DNA of 64,000 nucleotides from Veillonella sp. (GCA_018367495.1 JAGZGB010000001.1:1-64000), one strand, 5' to 3'; counted from the first letter of the stretch, positions 17,487 through 26,288 are shown. Notes: generated by a model from the letters alone, not told the origin. Program-made: numbers and translations.

Positions 17487-18621
17487 TACATTTCTCCTTA
17501 CCGAGATTATATACTAATTCCGCTACACGCTTTACGGCGCCTGGTTCACCTAATTTATGATGTACTTCACGCAATTCACTGCGCATAGCTTTATTTTTCT
17601 CAACATCAGTTAGAAGAGGTTCCACTAAAGATACAATAGCCTGTGGTGTAACAGAATCTTGTAATAATTCAGGAATTACCTCTTTACCAGCCACAATATT
17701 AGGCAATCCTACATGTGATACATTTACTACCATTTTTCCAATACCATAAGTAATTGGGGAGACACGGTACAGTAACACTGTCGGTAATTCCATCATTGCT
17801 GTTTCCAACGTAGCAGTTCCTGATGCGGCAAGGCACACATCACAAATCTGCATCAAGTCATACGTATGGTCTTCTGTAATCGTAACAGGCACCTTATGGG
17901 CATCGATAAAGGTTTCCAGCTCACTGCGATCGATGGTATGTGCTCGAGGTAAGAAGAATTGAATATCTTCATGGTTTGCCATCAATTGCTCACCACTTTT
18001 TAACATCGTATCAAGCAATGATAAAACCTCTTGCTTGCGACTGCCAGGCATGAGTAAAACCTTTTTAGCCTCTTTACGGGCTCCAAAATATTCCTCAGCC
18101 TCATCTTTAGTCATTGTAGGATGTACGATATCCAATAAAGGATGCCCTACAAATTCTACATCGCATTTATATTTGCGATACGCTTCTGCTTCAAAAGGAA
18201 ATATAGATGCTACCTTAGTGACATACTTGCGAATCGTATTGCCACGGCTACTATGCCATGCCCAAATTGTAGGGGCAATGTAATATAGAACAGGAATCCC
18301 TAATTCATGAGCTACGGCTGCCAGCTTCATATTAAATCCAGGATAGTCTACACATACGAGAATATCCGGTTTTTCCTTCATCATGACACGTTTTAAATAG
18401 GTGCGAAGTTTAAAGAATTTTGGTAAGGATTTGACAATCTCTACAATCCCTATAACACCTAAGTTTTTAATATCGTATACGATGCGAACACCAGCGCGTT
18501 CCATCAAGGTGCCACCCATACCAAACATATCGACCGAAGGATCTATTTCTTTTAGTGCATTTGCAACGCTGGCCGCATGAGTATCACCGGATGCTTCTCC
18601 GGCAGAAAACATGACTTTCAT
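17479..18621 (-). CDS. lpxB: Lipid A disaccharide synthase LpxB
   Basis: A 380-residue peripheral membrane GT-B enzyme. It condenses UDP-2,3-diacylglucosamine with lipid X to make the beta-1,6 disaccharide. The N-terminal SAGEASGDTHAASV, DYPGFNMKLA, YYIAPTIWAWHSSR and FEAEAYRKY blocks, and LLMPGSRKQEV and AASGTATLETAMMELPTVLLYRVSP, are all family hallmarks. The ATG shares one base with the lpxI stop (TAATG), tying the UDP-sugar hydrolase and the synthase that uses its product. Confidence 0.97.
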   Translation of the reverse strand: MKVMFSAGEASGDTHAASVANALKEIDPSVDMFGMGGTLMERAGVRIVYDIKNLGVIGIVEIVKSLPKFFKLRTYLKRVMMKEKPDILVCVDYPGFNMKLAAVAHELGIPVLYYIAPTIWAWHSSRGNTIRKYVTKVASIFPFEAEAYRKYKCDVEFVGHPLLDIVHPTMTKDEAEEYFGARKEAKKVLLMPGSRKQEVLSLLDTMLKSGEQLMANHEDIQFFLPRAHTIDRSELETFIDAHKVPVTITEDHTYDLMQICDVCLAASGTATLETAMMELPTVLLYRVSPITYGIGKMVVNVSHVGLPNIVAGKEVIPELLQDSVTPQAIVSLVEPLLTDVEKNKAMRSELREVHHKLGEPGAVKRVAELVYNLGKEKCNE

Positions 18622-19457
18622 TATGCATCCTTTCTGGAATTCACAAATTCTTGGTCTACAGCACAGATGACAATACCATGGCGATTAGCCATATCAAGTA
18701 CGTCTTCTTGCTGAACAAAAATAGTCTTTTCTGCTTCAACAGCTAACACTTTACAGCCACTGTCAATCATAGACATTAATGTTTTAATCCCCACAGCAGG
18801 TACATCAAAACGCACGTCTTGATTTGGCTTTTCTGTTTTAACTACAACTGCATCGCCACGACCTAACTCACCGCCACGCAAAATGCACTTATCAGTACCT
18901 TCAATAGCCTCGATAGCCATTGCCGCTTTGTGCTTAACAACAACAGTTTGTCCAATATCAAGACCACCCATTTGTTTTGCTAATTCAAAGCCAAAGCAAA
19001 TATCCGCCCATTGCTCATCAGTTGGTTGTGCTTTTGAAAGCACCCCCACCTTTGGCATAAATGGTTTTAGATATACGGTTTGATCTAAAACTTTAAATCC
19101 TTCTCTTTCGATTTCATCAACGATGGCAAGCATAATCGTGTCATCCTTGCGATTTTTCAAACGTTTAAGCACGCCTAATGTTTTCAAGTCTGGGAAAGCA
19201 AGGCCCTTAAAAAGAATTTCTTTAGTAACTTTGCCTAACATGGTTAACTCCACAACACCTTCATTTTTCAAGGTTTTGAAGATTTTACCTAGTTTAGCAA
19301 CACTAATATCATAGAAAGCATCGGCCTCAGCCTTCAAAGCCGGGTCTACATCTGGAACCACGCCGATAACAACTACCTCGTGACCTAATACATGAGCGGC
19401 ACGCATGAATTCTACAGGTAAAACTCCAATGCCTGCAATCAATCCTACCTTTGCCAA
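18621..19457 (-). CDS. lpxI: UDP-2,3-diacylglucosamine pyrophosphatase LpxI
   Basis: A 278-residue DUF1009/LpxI enzyme that hydrolyses UDP-2,3-diacylglucosamine to lipid X and UMP. It is the alternative to the metallophosphatase LpxH of enteric bacteria. Seen: LIAGIGVLPVEFMRAA at the N-terminus, KLGKIFKTLKNEGVVELTMLGKVTKE, TDKCILRGGEL and the C-terminal GIKTLMSMIDSGCKVLAVEAEKT. The start codon is TTG with a perfect AGGAGG seven bases away. It opens the long LPS run. No lpxH is seen in the window. Confidence 0.95.
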   Translation of the reverse strand: MAKVGLIAGIGVLPVEFMRAAHVLGHEVVVIGVVPDVDPALKAEADAFYDISVAKLGKIFKTLKNEGVVELTMLGKVTKEILFKGLAFPDLKTLGVLKRLKNRKDDTIMLAIVDEIEREGFKVLDQTVYLKPFMPKVGVLSKAQPTDEQWADICFGFELAKQMGGLDIGQTVVVKHKAAMAIEAIEGTDKCILRGGELGRGDAVVVKTEKPNQDVRFDVPAVGIKTLMSMIDSGCKVLAVEAEKTIFVQQEDVLDMANRHGIVICAVDQEFVNSRKDA

Positions 19458-19789
19458 GACTATACCTCCTAGATGACCTACGGCCTATATATCAATTAGT
19501 AATTACAAATTTACAATAAATAATGCCTCAAAAAAGACATAATCATATACAATATATTGTACTATAAATGGATACTTTTTACCATTAAAACACTATGTTT
19601 TATGCCTATTTCTTCAACATTTTAACAGAATTATTTTAATCCTAATTTTACAACTCAGGAACGTAAAATATATTCAAATATTTTTATCAAAATATTTTAT
19701 ATTAATGAACTACTATTATAAAATTCTTATCCCATTAAAAGCCTAAATTTTATAGATCATATAAAAATATTAATATTTATAGATTACAC
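19458..19789. other. Intergenic leader/promoter region of the lpxI run
   Basis: An AT-rich stretch between the lpxA terminator and lpxI. A promoter for the long LPS run should be here, but no -35/-10 pair with good spacing stands out. No open frame or RNA gene is visible. Confidence 0.5.
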
Positions 19790-19821
19790 AAAAAGACCTC
19801 GTACATTGTACGAGGTCTTTT
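19790..19821 (-). terminator. Rho-independent terminator after lpxA
   Basis: A 14-bp perfect stem (AAAAGACCTCGTAC and complement) with a 3-nt loop, ending in about five T on the minus strand, just past the lpxA stop. It separates the lpxC-fabZ-lpxA unit from the lpxI run. Confidence 0.9.
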
Positions 19822-19824
19822 GAA

Positions 19825-20637
19825 TTAGTCGCGACGTGTACGCATAATACCACGATCGGCATTGCGTAAGAAGCGTAATAAATTTTCAATTTCTACAGAA
19901 GAATCAAGCTGCATTTCCATTTCTTCAATAGCCTTAGATAAACTAAAACCAGAACGATAAATAATACGGAATGCTTGTTTCAAATCTCGGCGTACTTCTT
20001 CTGAAATACCTGCACGAGATAAGCCAACAGAGTTAAGGCCGATAACACGCGCTGGTTGACCATCAGCAATAACGTATGGTGGAATATCTTGGACCACCTT
20101 AGCCATGCCACCAACCATAGCATTTCGACCAATCTTAACAAATTGATGAATACCTGCAAGGCCACCAATAACTACGCGATCTTCAACGATAGCGTGACCA
20201 GCTAAGCCTGCACAGTTACTCATAATTACATTATTGCCAACAATACAGTTATGAGCCACATGTGTACATGCTTGAAGCAAGCAGTTATTGCCTACACGTG
20301 TTTCTTCACCTTCGCCAGTAGCGCGGCTAATAGTGACAAATTCACGGATAACCGTTTCATCGCCAATATTACAATAGCTTTTTTCGCCTTTGAATTTTAA
20401 ATCTTGCGGTTCCAACCCAATAGATGCGCTAGGGTAAATCTCACAACGCTTACCAATGGTTGTCCAACCACCAATTACAACATGTGCACCGATTTGTGTA
20501 CCATCGCCAATTTCGACATGTTCGCCGATTATAGCGCCAGGACCTACGATTACATCTTTGCCCAATTTAGCATTTGGATGGACTATGGCTGTACTATGGA
20601 TGTTGGATTCTGCATTTTCCATGCCTACAACTATCAC
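19825..20637 (-). CDS. lpxA: UDP-GlcNAc acyltransferase LpxA
   Basis: About 270 residues of left-handed parallel beta-helix hexapeptide repeats (IHSTAIVHPNAKLGKDVIVGPGAIIGEHVEIG), with the catalytic His in CTHVAHNCIVGNNVIM and a C-terminal helical domain (ISEEVRRDLKQAFRIIY). It starts lipid A synthesis by acylating the 3-OH of UDP-GlcNAc. I favour the GTG at 20637, which has GAGGAG eight bases upstream; GTG 20646 sits too close to that site and ATG 20622 too far. The acyl length cannot be told by eye. Confidence 0.94.
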   Translation of the reverse strand: MIVVGMENAESNIHSTAIVHPNAKLGKDVIVGPGAIIGEHVEIGDGTQIGAHVVIGGWTTIGKRCEIYPSASIGLEPQDLKFKGEKSYCNIGDETVIREFVTISRATGEGEETRVGNNCLLQACTHVAHNCIVGNNVIMSNCAGLAGHAIVEDRVVIGGLAGIHQFVKIGRNAMVGGMAKVVQDIPPYVIADGQPARVIGLNSVGLSRAGISEEVRRDLKQAFRIIYRSGFSLSKAIEEMEMQLDSSVEIENLLRFLRNADRGIMRTRRD

Positions 20638-20656
20638 TACAATCACTCCTCAATCA

Positions 20657-21082
20657 TTATACAAGGGCAAACATGTATTCACCGCTAGCGCACAATTTGT
20701 CGCCAACATAGGCACGGCCTTCAACCTTACCCATTTTACCTTTGATTTTTACAATATCAACTTCCATACGCACTTGATCACCAGGTTTTACAGGATGACG
20801 GAAACGAACTTTATCAATACCTGTAAACATAGGTGTAAGACCGCGGTTTTCTTCAGGATATAGCAAAGCAATACCACCAACTTGTGCAATAGCCTCAGTC
20901 AATAACACGCCTGGCATTACTGGATTACCTGGGAAGTGACCTTGGAAGAACAATTCGTTGAATGTAGCATTTTTAATGCCCACAGCGCGTTTCATAGGTT
21001 CTAACTCAACGATGCGATCTACCAAAAGCATAGGATAACGATGAGGTAAAATTTCTAAAATGTCTTCGTGATTAAGAATCAT
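20657..21082 (-). CDS. fabZ: 3-hydroxyacyl-ACP dehydratase FabZ
   Basis: A 141-residue hot-dog-fold dehydratase of fatty-acid elongation. HRYPMLLVDRI, the catalytic His in FFQGHFPGNPVMPGVLLTEAIAQ with its Glu, and FRHPVKPGD are the family signature. It competes with LpxA/LpxD for 3-hydroxyacyl-ACP, and co-expression with lpxC and lpxA balances phospholipid against lipid A. It overlaps the lpxC stop by four bases (ATGA). Confidence 0.97.
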   Translation of the reverse strand: MILNHEDILEILPHRYPMLLVDRIVELEPMKRAVGIKNATFNELFFQGHFPGNPVMPGVLLTEAIAQVGGIALLYPEENRGLTPMFTGIDKVRFRHPVKPGDQVRMEVDIVKIKGKMGKVEGRAYVGDKLCASGEYMFALV

Positions 21083-21918
21083 GGCTGTGTCTCCCTTATT
21101 TCTTCCATTATACTACGAGCCAATTTTGAGTTTAATTCATGACTCGATTTCATAGCAATTACATGACCTTCGATTCGTCCTAATAAGAATAAGTCGCCTA
21201 CTACGTCTAATGCCTTATGACGAACTAATTCGTCATCAAAGCGAGGTACAGACAAACACTTCTCATCATCATAAACTAACGCATTATCTAAGGTACCACC
21301 TTTTGCAAGGCCCATAGCCTGTAATTGTTCTAATTCTTTCATAAATCCGATAGTTCTAGCAGCACTAATATGCTCTTTAAAGTATTCTGGTGAAACCTCA
21401 AAATCGCAATTTTGCGTACCAAGTAACGGATGACTGTTAACCGATGTAAATGTAATGCGATAGCCATCGTATGGCAAAATAACTATAAAACGATCACCAT
21501 CATAAATAGTATGAGAGCGAGTTATTTTATATACATGACGTGGTGCTGTTTGTTCTTGAATGCCAGCCTCTTCTATAAGGCCTACAAAAATAGCACTACT
21601 ACCATCACCTACAGCAGGTTCAGGAGAATCCATCTCGATATAACAGTTATCAATATTCATAGCACTGAACGCAGCCATAACATGTTCTACAGTGAAAACC
21701 TTCGCTTCACCATTTTCCAATGTAGTAGCGCGCATAGTGTTCGTCACATTATCAATGTGTGCTCGCACAGAAGGATGACCTTCAATGTCCGTGCGGATAA
21801 ACACAATTCCTGTATTTTCAGGTGCAGGTTTAAAAACCATATTCACTGGTTCACCGCTATGAAGGCCAATCCCTTGATATGAAATAGCCTGTTTAATTGT
21901 TTGTTGTGGCTTACTCAT
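21079..21918 (-). CDS. lpxC: UDP-3-O-acyl-GlcNAc deacetylase LpxC
   Basis: A 279-residue zinc amidase, the committed step of lipid A synthesis. The zinc ligand His79 lies in FTVEHVMAAF, and the other ligands are in ELVRHKALDVVGDLFLLGR (His and Asp). The general-base region is in DSPEPAVGDGSSAIF and the catalytic His near the C-terminus is in IEGHVIAMKSSHELN. Domains I and II are complete. It heads lpxC-fabZ-lpxA under a strong promoter at 21969-21997. No fusion to FabZ is present, unlike in some Bacteroidetes. Confidence 0.97.
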   Translation of the reverse strand: MSKPQQTIKQAISYQGIGLHSGEPVNMVFKPAPENTGIVFIRTDIEGHPSVRAHIDNVTNTMRATTLENGEAKVFTVEHVMAAFSAMNIDNCYIEMDSPEPAVGDGSSAIFVGLIEEAGIQEQTAPRHVYKITRSHTIYDGDRFIVILPYDGYRITFTSVNSHPLLGTQNCDFEVSPEYFKEHISAARTIGFMKELEQLQAMGLAKGGTLDNALVYDDEKCLSVPRFDDELVRHKALDVVGDLFLLGRIEGHVIAMKSSHELNSKLARSIMEEIRETQP

Positions 21919-21968
21919 AAGAAAGTCCTTTCATAATCTGAATTCACGTTTACTATACACCAATATGT

Positions 21969-21997
21969 ATTATACCCTATTTGCATAGGTGATACAA
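21969..21997 (-). promoter_or_regulatory. Sigma70-type promoter for lpxC-fabZ-lpxA
   Basis: On the minus strand: -35 TTGTAT (21992-21997), 17-bp spacer, -10 TATAAT (21969-21974), about 50 bases before the lpxC ATG. Confidence 0.7.
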
Positions 21998-22095
21998 GAA
22001 ATTTACCATATATTCAATGATTTTGAAAGCATTTTTCACATAATTAACTTTATATAAATTTAATTATAGTTAGTACTTTATACACTGCAAAATAA

Positions 22096-22169
22096 AAAGA
22101 GACTTTACTATGCTTTATTCATGCGGCATCTAAATCGACACTGTACAAATATACATGTAAAATCTCTTT
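22096..22169 (-). terminator. Imperfect long-loop hairpin after the second LpxL gene
   Basis: Arms AAAGAGACTTTAC (22096-22108) and GTAAAATCTCTTT (22157-22169) pair with one mismatch around a loop of about 48 nt that contains smaller self-complementary pieces (ATGC/GCAT). On the minus strand the stem is followed by TTTTTATTTT. Termination is the simplest reading; a small structured RNA is an alternative. Confidence 0.5.
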
Positions 22170-22180
22170 ATATTTAATAA

Positions 22181-23083
22181 TTAGTGATATACATCTGGCG
22201 GAGTTTCAATCTGCTCGCCATAGAAACGACGTGTCCACTTCCAACGGTTATGAAGCCAGAACCAATCTTCAGGATATCTTCTAATATAATCTTCAATAAA
22301 CTCATTTAAAAGCGTTGTTGTTACCGCTATATCACGTTTTTTATCATCTGTACGCTCCACATAAATTGGTGGATGCACTTCAATCTCATGCTTCTCAGAA
22401 AATGGACTATAATGTATTGTCACAAAAATGATAGGTACATCTTGCATACGAGCCAGTACAGCTGGACCAGCAGCCGTCAATGTTTCATAACCAAAGAATG
22501 GTACAAGAACACCATCATCACCAGGATCCTGATCCATAATAAGGCCTAAAAAAGCACCTTTTTTTAGCTCATTGATCATTTCCCGCACACCAGTTTTATA
22601 AGTCACATGTTGGTGCATAATCTGACGATATTCATTGATAAACTTATCGGCATCACCATTCTGTTTCATGGCCACAGAAATCAACGGATACCCTTCCGAA
22701 GCAAGAACCCCCCCAAGGAGTTCCCAGTTGCCACTGTGAACAGCCGCCAAGATTGCGCCTCGACCATTTTCTAAAGCATCATCTAAGTACTCTTTGTTAA
22801 TAAACTCTACCATGTCTTTGTATGCACCATCCTTAATTTCAGGATAGCGTAATACATCAATAATCATACGACCAAAGCGTGTAGTACTAGCTTTCGCAAT
22901 ACGTCGAGCTTCCTTGGGGTCATCGGTAATATTACAGAATAGAATTTGGCCTATCGCTAGGCGCTTGCGTTTAGGCGGTACCGCTAACCACGCAATTTCA
23001 CCAAGCAATGTACCAATAGCATATTGCAACCCTTTAGGTAATAAGCAAATAAAGGCACTAAAGATTTTCATAAACCTATACAT
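22181..23083 (-). CDS. LpxL/HtrB-family lipid A acyltransferase (second copy)
   Basis: A 300-residue acyltransferase of the same family as the gene at 9237-10166, but clearly diverged from it. An N-terminal hydrophobic stretch (FMKIFSAFICLLPKGLQYAIGT, read with its flanks) precedes the HX4E active site in AVHSGNWELLGG, DQDPGDDGVLVPFFGYETLTA, and the C-terminal RRYPEDWFWLHNRWKWTRR block. It lies directly after lpxD (6 bases), whereas the other copy sits with the Kdo genes, so they may act at different positions of lipid A. ATG 23083 is used; an ATG four codons inside is also possible. Confidence 0.88.
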   Translation of the reverse strand: MYRFMKIFSAFICLLPKGLQYAIGTLLGEIAWLAVPPKRKRLAIGQILFCNITDDPKEARRIAKASTTRFGRMIIDVLRYPEIKDGAYKDMVEFINKEYLDDALENGRGAILAAVHSGNWELLGGVLASEGYPLISVAMKQNGDADKFINEYRQIMHQHVTYKTGVREMINELKKGAFLGLIMDQDPGDDGVLVPFFGYETLTAAGPAVLARMQDVPIIFVTIHYSPFSEKHEIEVHPPIYVERTDDKKRDIAVTTTLLNEFIEDYIRRYPEDWFWLHNRWKWTRRFYGEQIETPPDVYH

Positions 23084-23089
23084 GGATTA

Positions 23090-24121
23090 TTAGCTCTCCT
23101 TAAGCTGTGCTTTCAAAGCGTCAACTTCTTTTTGTAATTGTTTTACAGTTTTCACCATATCTGGCAAACGATTTTCATAAGCAGCCAATTTTAACCATTC
23201 TTTATGCGGTCTCATCGGATATCCTGCCATAATAGAGTTGGATGGTACGTTACCAGTAATACCAGTTTTCCCAGCAAACTGTACATTATCTCCAATCGTA
23301 ATATGACCAGTACAACCTGTTTGTCCTGCAAAAATAACATGGTTACCACATTTAGTACTACCCGCAATACCTACTTGGGCAATCAAAAAGCAATCTTCAC
23401 CAATTTCAACATTATGACCAAGATGAACTAGGTTGTCAATCTTCGTGCCACGACGAACTAATGTAGAACCCATTGTAGCATTATCAATAGTTGTACAAGA
23501 ACCAACTTCAACATCATCTTCAAGAATAACATTACCTACTTGCGGAATATGTGTATGCACACCGTTTTCAGTAGCAAAACCAAATCCTTCGCCACCAATG
23601 ACTGCTTTAGCACGCAATACAACACGTTTGCCTAAAATACAGTTTTCATGAACAATGGCACCAGCATAAATGTCAGAACCTTCACCTACACGCACATTGT
23701 GTCCAATATAAACATATGGACGAATGGTTACATTATCACCAATAACTGCATTATCATTAATAACACAATAAGCACCAATAGCAACATTTTGTCCAATTGT
23801 TACATTTTCGCCAATAATAGCTGTACTATGCACTTCTCTAGGAACAACAACAGGTGGATGGAAGAGTTCTAACACTTGTGCAAATGCTACTTTTGCATTA
23901 TCAACTACGATTTGTGCCATCGACGCCTCTTTCACTTCAGATTCAACGATGACAGCACCCGCTTGACATAATGCAATATGTTCAACATATTCACCTACTG
24001 CAAAAGTTATGGATTGTTTTGCGGCTTGATCAAAGCTACGTGTTTCAGTAATAACAATAGATTCATCGCCTATAACATGACCGCCTACTAATGTTGCGAG
24101 TTCCTGTAAAGTTTTTTCCAA
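23090..24121 (-). CDS. lpxD: UDP-3-O-acylglucosamine N-acyltransferase LpxD
   Basis: A 343-residue trimeric beta-helix enzyme adding the second 3-hydroxyacyl chain. It has the N-terminal uridine-binding domain (residues about 1-100), hexapeptide repeats (STAIIGENVTIGQNVAIGAY), the catalytic His in NLVHLGHNVEIGED, and a C-terminal helix (YENRLPDMVKTVKQLQKEV). The start codon is TTG after GGGGGAGGAG. It follows the three Skp-like genes, a linkage also common in Proteobacteria (bamA-skp-lpxD-fabZ-lpxA), although here an acyltransferase and lpxC come between. Confidence 0.96.
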   Translation of the reverse strand: MEKTLQELATLVGGHVIGDESIVITETRSFDQAAKQSITFAVGEYVEHIALCQAGAVIVESEVKEASMAQIVVDNAKVAFAQVLELFHPPVVVPREVHSTAIIGENVTIGQNVAIGAYCVINDNAVIGDNVTIRPYVYIGHNVRVGEGSDIYAGAIVHENCILGKRVVLRAKAVIGGEGFGFATENGVHTHIPQVGNVILEDDVEVGSCTTIDNATMGSTLVRRGTKIDNLVHLGHNVEIGEDCFLIAQVGIAGSTKCGNHVIFAGQTGCTGHITIGDNVQFAGKTGITGNVPSNSIMAGYPMRPHKEWLKLAAYENRLPDMVKTVKQLQKEVDALKAQLKES

Positions 24122-24152
24122 GGTAAACTCCTCCCCCTGTGATAACCCTTAA

Positions 24153-24680
24153 TTATTGTGCGCTTTCAGTATTAACTGCTGTAGTTTGACCTGATTGTTG
24201 ATTATTTTGTTGAGCATCTTGTTGCTCTTGAGCTTTAGCTGCATTTTCAGCTTCTTTAATTTGATCATCAGAAGCTTTACCCATCTTAGTAATCAAATCT
24301 TCAGTTACATCAGATCCGCCACCAACAATAGCACCTTTTTCAATAACAACATCAAGTTTTTTCTCTTTTACAAGCTCACCAACTTTTTGTTCTTGATATT
24401 GACGATATTCTTGAGCTTTTGCATTGGCAAATGCATTTAATTCTTGATTAGCTTGATTAAATACATTTTGTTTAGATGCTTCATCTGCAGCTGCAATTTT
24501 GGCATCTAGTTCAGCTTTTTTAGCATTAATTTCCTTAGTAATTTCAATACCTTTTTCAGTGCTGTTTGCTACTTTCACGCTATCAACATAACCAATATTG
24601 TTAGAACCACAACCACCCAAGATAGCCATAGAAGCTACTAAAGATGCACCTAATACTAAAGATTTAATTCGTTTATTCAT
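24153..24680 (-). CDS. Skp/OmpH-like lipoprotein
   Basis: A 175-residue protein with a lipoprotein signal: the lipobox LGGC puts the lipidated Cys at residue 24. The body is helical and charged (EITKEINAKKAELDAKIAAADEASKQ), as in Skp tentacles, and carries the Skp C-terminal motif LDVVIEKGAIVGGGSDVTEDLI. A Gln/Asn/Ala-rich tail ends the protein. Skp proteins hold unfolded outer-membrane proteins; this one would be membrane-tethered. It is third in a row of Skp-like genes upstream of lpxD. Confidence 0.8.
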   Translation of the reverse strand: MNKRIKSLVLGASLVASMAILGGCGSNNIGYVDSVKVANSTEKGIEITKEINAKKAELDAKIAAADEASKQNVFNQANQELNAFANAKAQEYRQYQEQKVGELVKEKKLDVVIEKGAIVGGGSDVTEDLITKMGKASDDQIKEAENAAKAQEQQDAQQNNQQSGQTTAVNTESAQ

Positions 24681-24691
24681 AATATAACTCC

Positions 24692-25663
24692 TTATTCAAC
24701 TCGATAGGACGCCTTGACGGCATCAGTAATATCAAGACCCTTAATATTACCACCATCATCGATAATGACTAAATCTAAATGTTGTTCCTCTGCAATAATT
24801 GCTACGCGCATACGAACATCTTCTAAAATGGCTTCATGAAGTGCACTCACTTCAGCCTCTTTATCCGATAGCTTTTTGGCCCAAGAATCATTCCAATCCT
24901 GTGCTACAGGCAAATTATTATTAGCAATGATAGATTGTGCTTGTTGTTGTACCATTGTATCCCGCTTTACAGCTAATTCCTTTTGCAAGGATGCTGCATA
25001 TTGGTTAAGTTCTTCTTGACCTTTTTGTTGCATAGGTGCTAGCTCAGCTTGTACCTTAGCTTTAATAGAGTCTACATCAAGATTAGAAGGCTTTCTCTTA
25101 GCCAACAGTTCCTTTAATCGCTCCTCTTTCTTAGACTTCTCTGCCATAGCTACCTGTTTTTGTGCATCATCAATATATACACGAGCATCATACGCATATA
25201 AATCTAATTGAAGATTTACAATTTCAAGATCATATTCATTAGCACTAACTTTTAACTGGGCTAAATACTTTTGAGTGAGTTCATTTCGCTTCGCATTTAA
25301 TTGCTGATTCAATTCATTTTCTTTTGTTGCAATACGAGTTTGCAATTCCACCGTAAGTGCATCAGATAAAGTTGAATCTAATGCAAGAGATTTCAACTGT
25401 TCCTCTTGTGTCTCTGACTTAGCATTTAGAGCTTGTTGTTCAACTTCATATTGACGTTGCAAAAGATCTAGCTCATTTTTAGCTTGTTTATAATCCTCAT
25501 AAGAGGGATTAAACTCTAATACATCGTCAATCCGTACAACACCTATTGATACCCCATCAGGACTCTGCTGACGATTTGTCACAAATCCATAGGCCCAAAC
25601 CATAGCACATAATGCAACAACGAGAAAGATGACAAATCCAATATATCGTTTTTTCCCGTTCAT
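24692..25663 (-). CDS. Long membrane-anchored Skp/OmpH-like protein
   Basis: A 323-residue protein with one N-terminal membrane helix (about residues 7-27, no lipobox pattern) and a periplasmic part that is mostly coiled coil. It ends with the Skp-type motif HLDLVIIDDGGNIKGLDITDAVK. The helical region (about 55-275) is roughly double that of normal Skp, with what look like two tentacle-like stretches broken near KPSNLDVDSI. Function as a chaperone is inferred from the motif and the location next to bamA. GGGAGAAC precedes the ATG. Confidence 0.72.
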   Translation of the reverse strand: MNGKKRYIGFVIFLVVALCAMVWAYGFVTNRQQSPDGVSIGVVRIDDVLEFNPSYEDYKQAKNELDLLQRQYEVEQQALNAKSETQEEQLKSLALDSTLSDALTVELQTRIATKENELNQQLNAKRNELTQKYLAQLKVSANEYDLEIVNLQLDLYAYDARVYIDDAQKQVAMAEKSKKEERLKELLAKRKPSNLDVDSIKAKVQAELAPMQQKGQEELNQYAASLQKELAVKRDTMVQQQAQSIIANNNLPVAQDWNDSWAKKLSDKEAEVSALHEAILEDVRMRVAIIAEEQHLDLVIIDDGGNIKGLDITDAVKASYRVE

Positions 25664-25692
25664 TGTCGTTCTCCCTTACATAGAACTACATT

Positions 25693-26181
25693 TTATTTTT
25701 TTGCATCATTAGCTAATTTTTTCAAAACTTGATCTGTAATATCTACACCACCGTATAATACAGTGTCTTTAGTCATAACCACACTAAGACCTTTAGCATC
25801 GCCAACTGCTTTTGCGGCTTCCATTGCTTTATCTTGAACAGATTTAGCAATTTCTTGATCTTTTTTTGCTAGGTTTTGACGAGCTTCTTCAGCAAGTTTT
25901 TGTTTAGTAGCATCATCTTGTGCTGCATCTATTTTAGCTTGTGTTTCTTGTTGTAATTGACTTTGATAACTCATATATTCTTGAGCTGCAGAGATATAAA
26001 TTGGATTATCTTGAGACATCATACGAGATGTATCGATAACACCAATTGTACTATTACCGCTATTTCCACTTGGCGTAGCCATTTGTGTATACGCTAATGC
26101 GCCAATACCAATAATAAAAATAGCAGCAATGACGATGGAAAAAATCTTCACATTCGCCTTGTTGTTCATCATTCGCATCAT
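25693..26181 (-). CDS. Membrane-anchored Skp/OmpH periplasmic chaperone
   Basis: A 162-residue protein. A membrane helix at about residues 12-31 is probably uncleaved. It is followed by IGVIDTSRMMSQDNPIY (the Skp N-terminal beta strand), a helical hairpin rich in Gln, Lys and Ala, and the C-terminal LSVVMTKDTVLYGGVDITDQVLKKL motif. Of the three it has the most usual Skp length. Several ATG codons lie close together at the start (MMRMMNNK); the first is kept because GAGGGC lies upstream, but the fifth is also possible. It follows bamA by 107 bases. Confidence 0.82.
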   Translation of the reverse strand: MMRMMNNKANVKIFSIVIAAIFIIGIGALAYTQMATPSGNSGNSTIGVIDTSRMMSQDNPIYISAAQEYMSYQSQLQQETQAKIDAAQDDATKQKLAEEARQNLAKKDQEIAKSVQDKAMEAAKAVGDAKGLSVVMTKDTVLYGGVDITDQVLKKLANDAKK

Positions 26182-26246
26182 AATAGAGTGCCCTCATTTC
26201 CTTAAATTACTACATCAAAGAATGCCATATAGAGATATTGGTGAAA

Positions 26247-26265
26247 GCCTCTTTAGAAAAGAGGC
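26247..26265 (-). terminator. Hairpin just after bamA
   Basis: GCCTCTTT and AAAGAGGC pair around a 3-nt loop. The T run behind it is weak on the minus strand, so it may only partly stop transcription and allow read-through into the Skp-like genes. Confidence 0.5.
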
Positions 26266-26288
26266 CTCCACCATATACATTTACTATA

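Noticed and set aside
20456..20863. Plus-strand open frame of 135 codons across lpxA/fabZ
   Set aside because: Shadow of two well-supported genes; low-complexity Thr/Pro-rich product with no known pattern.
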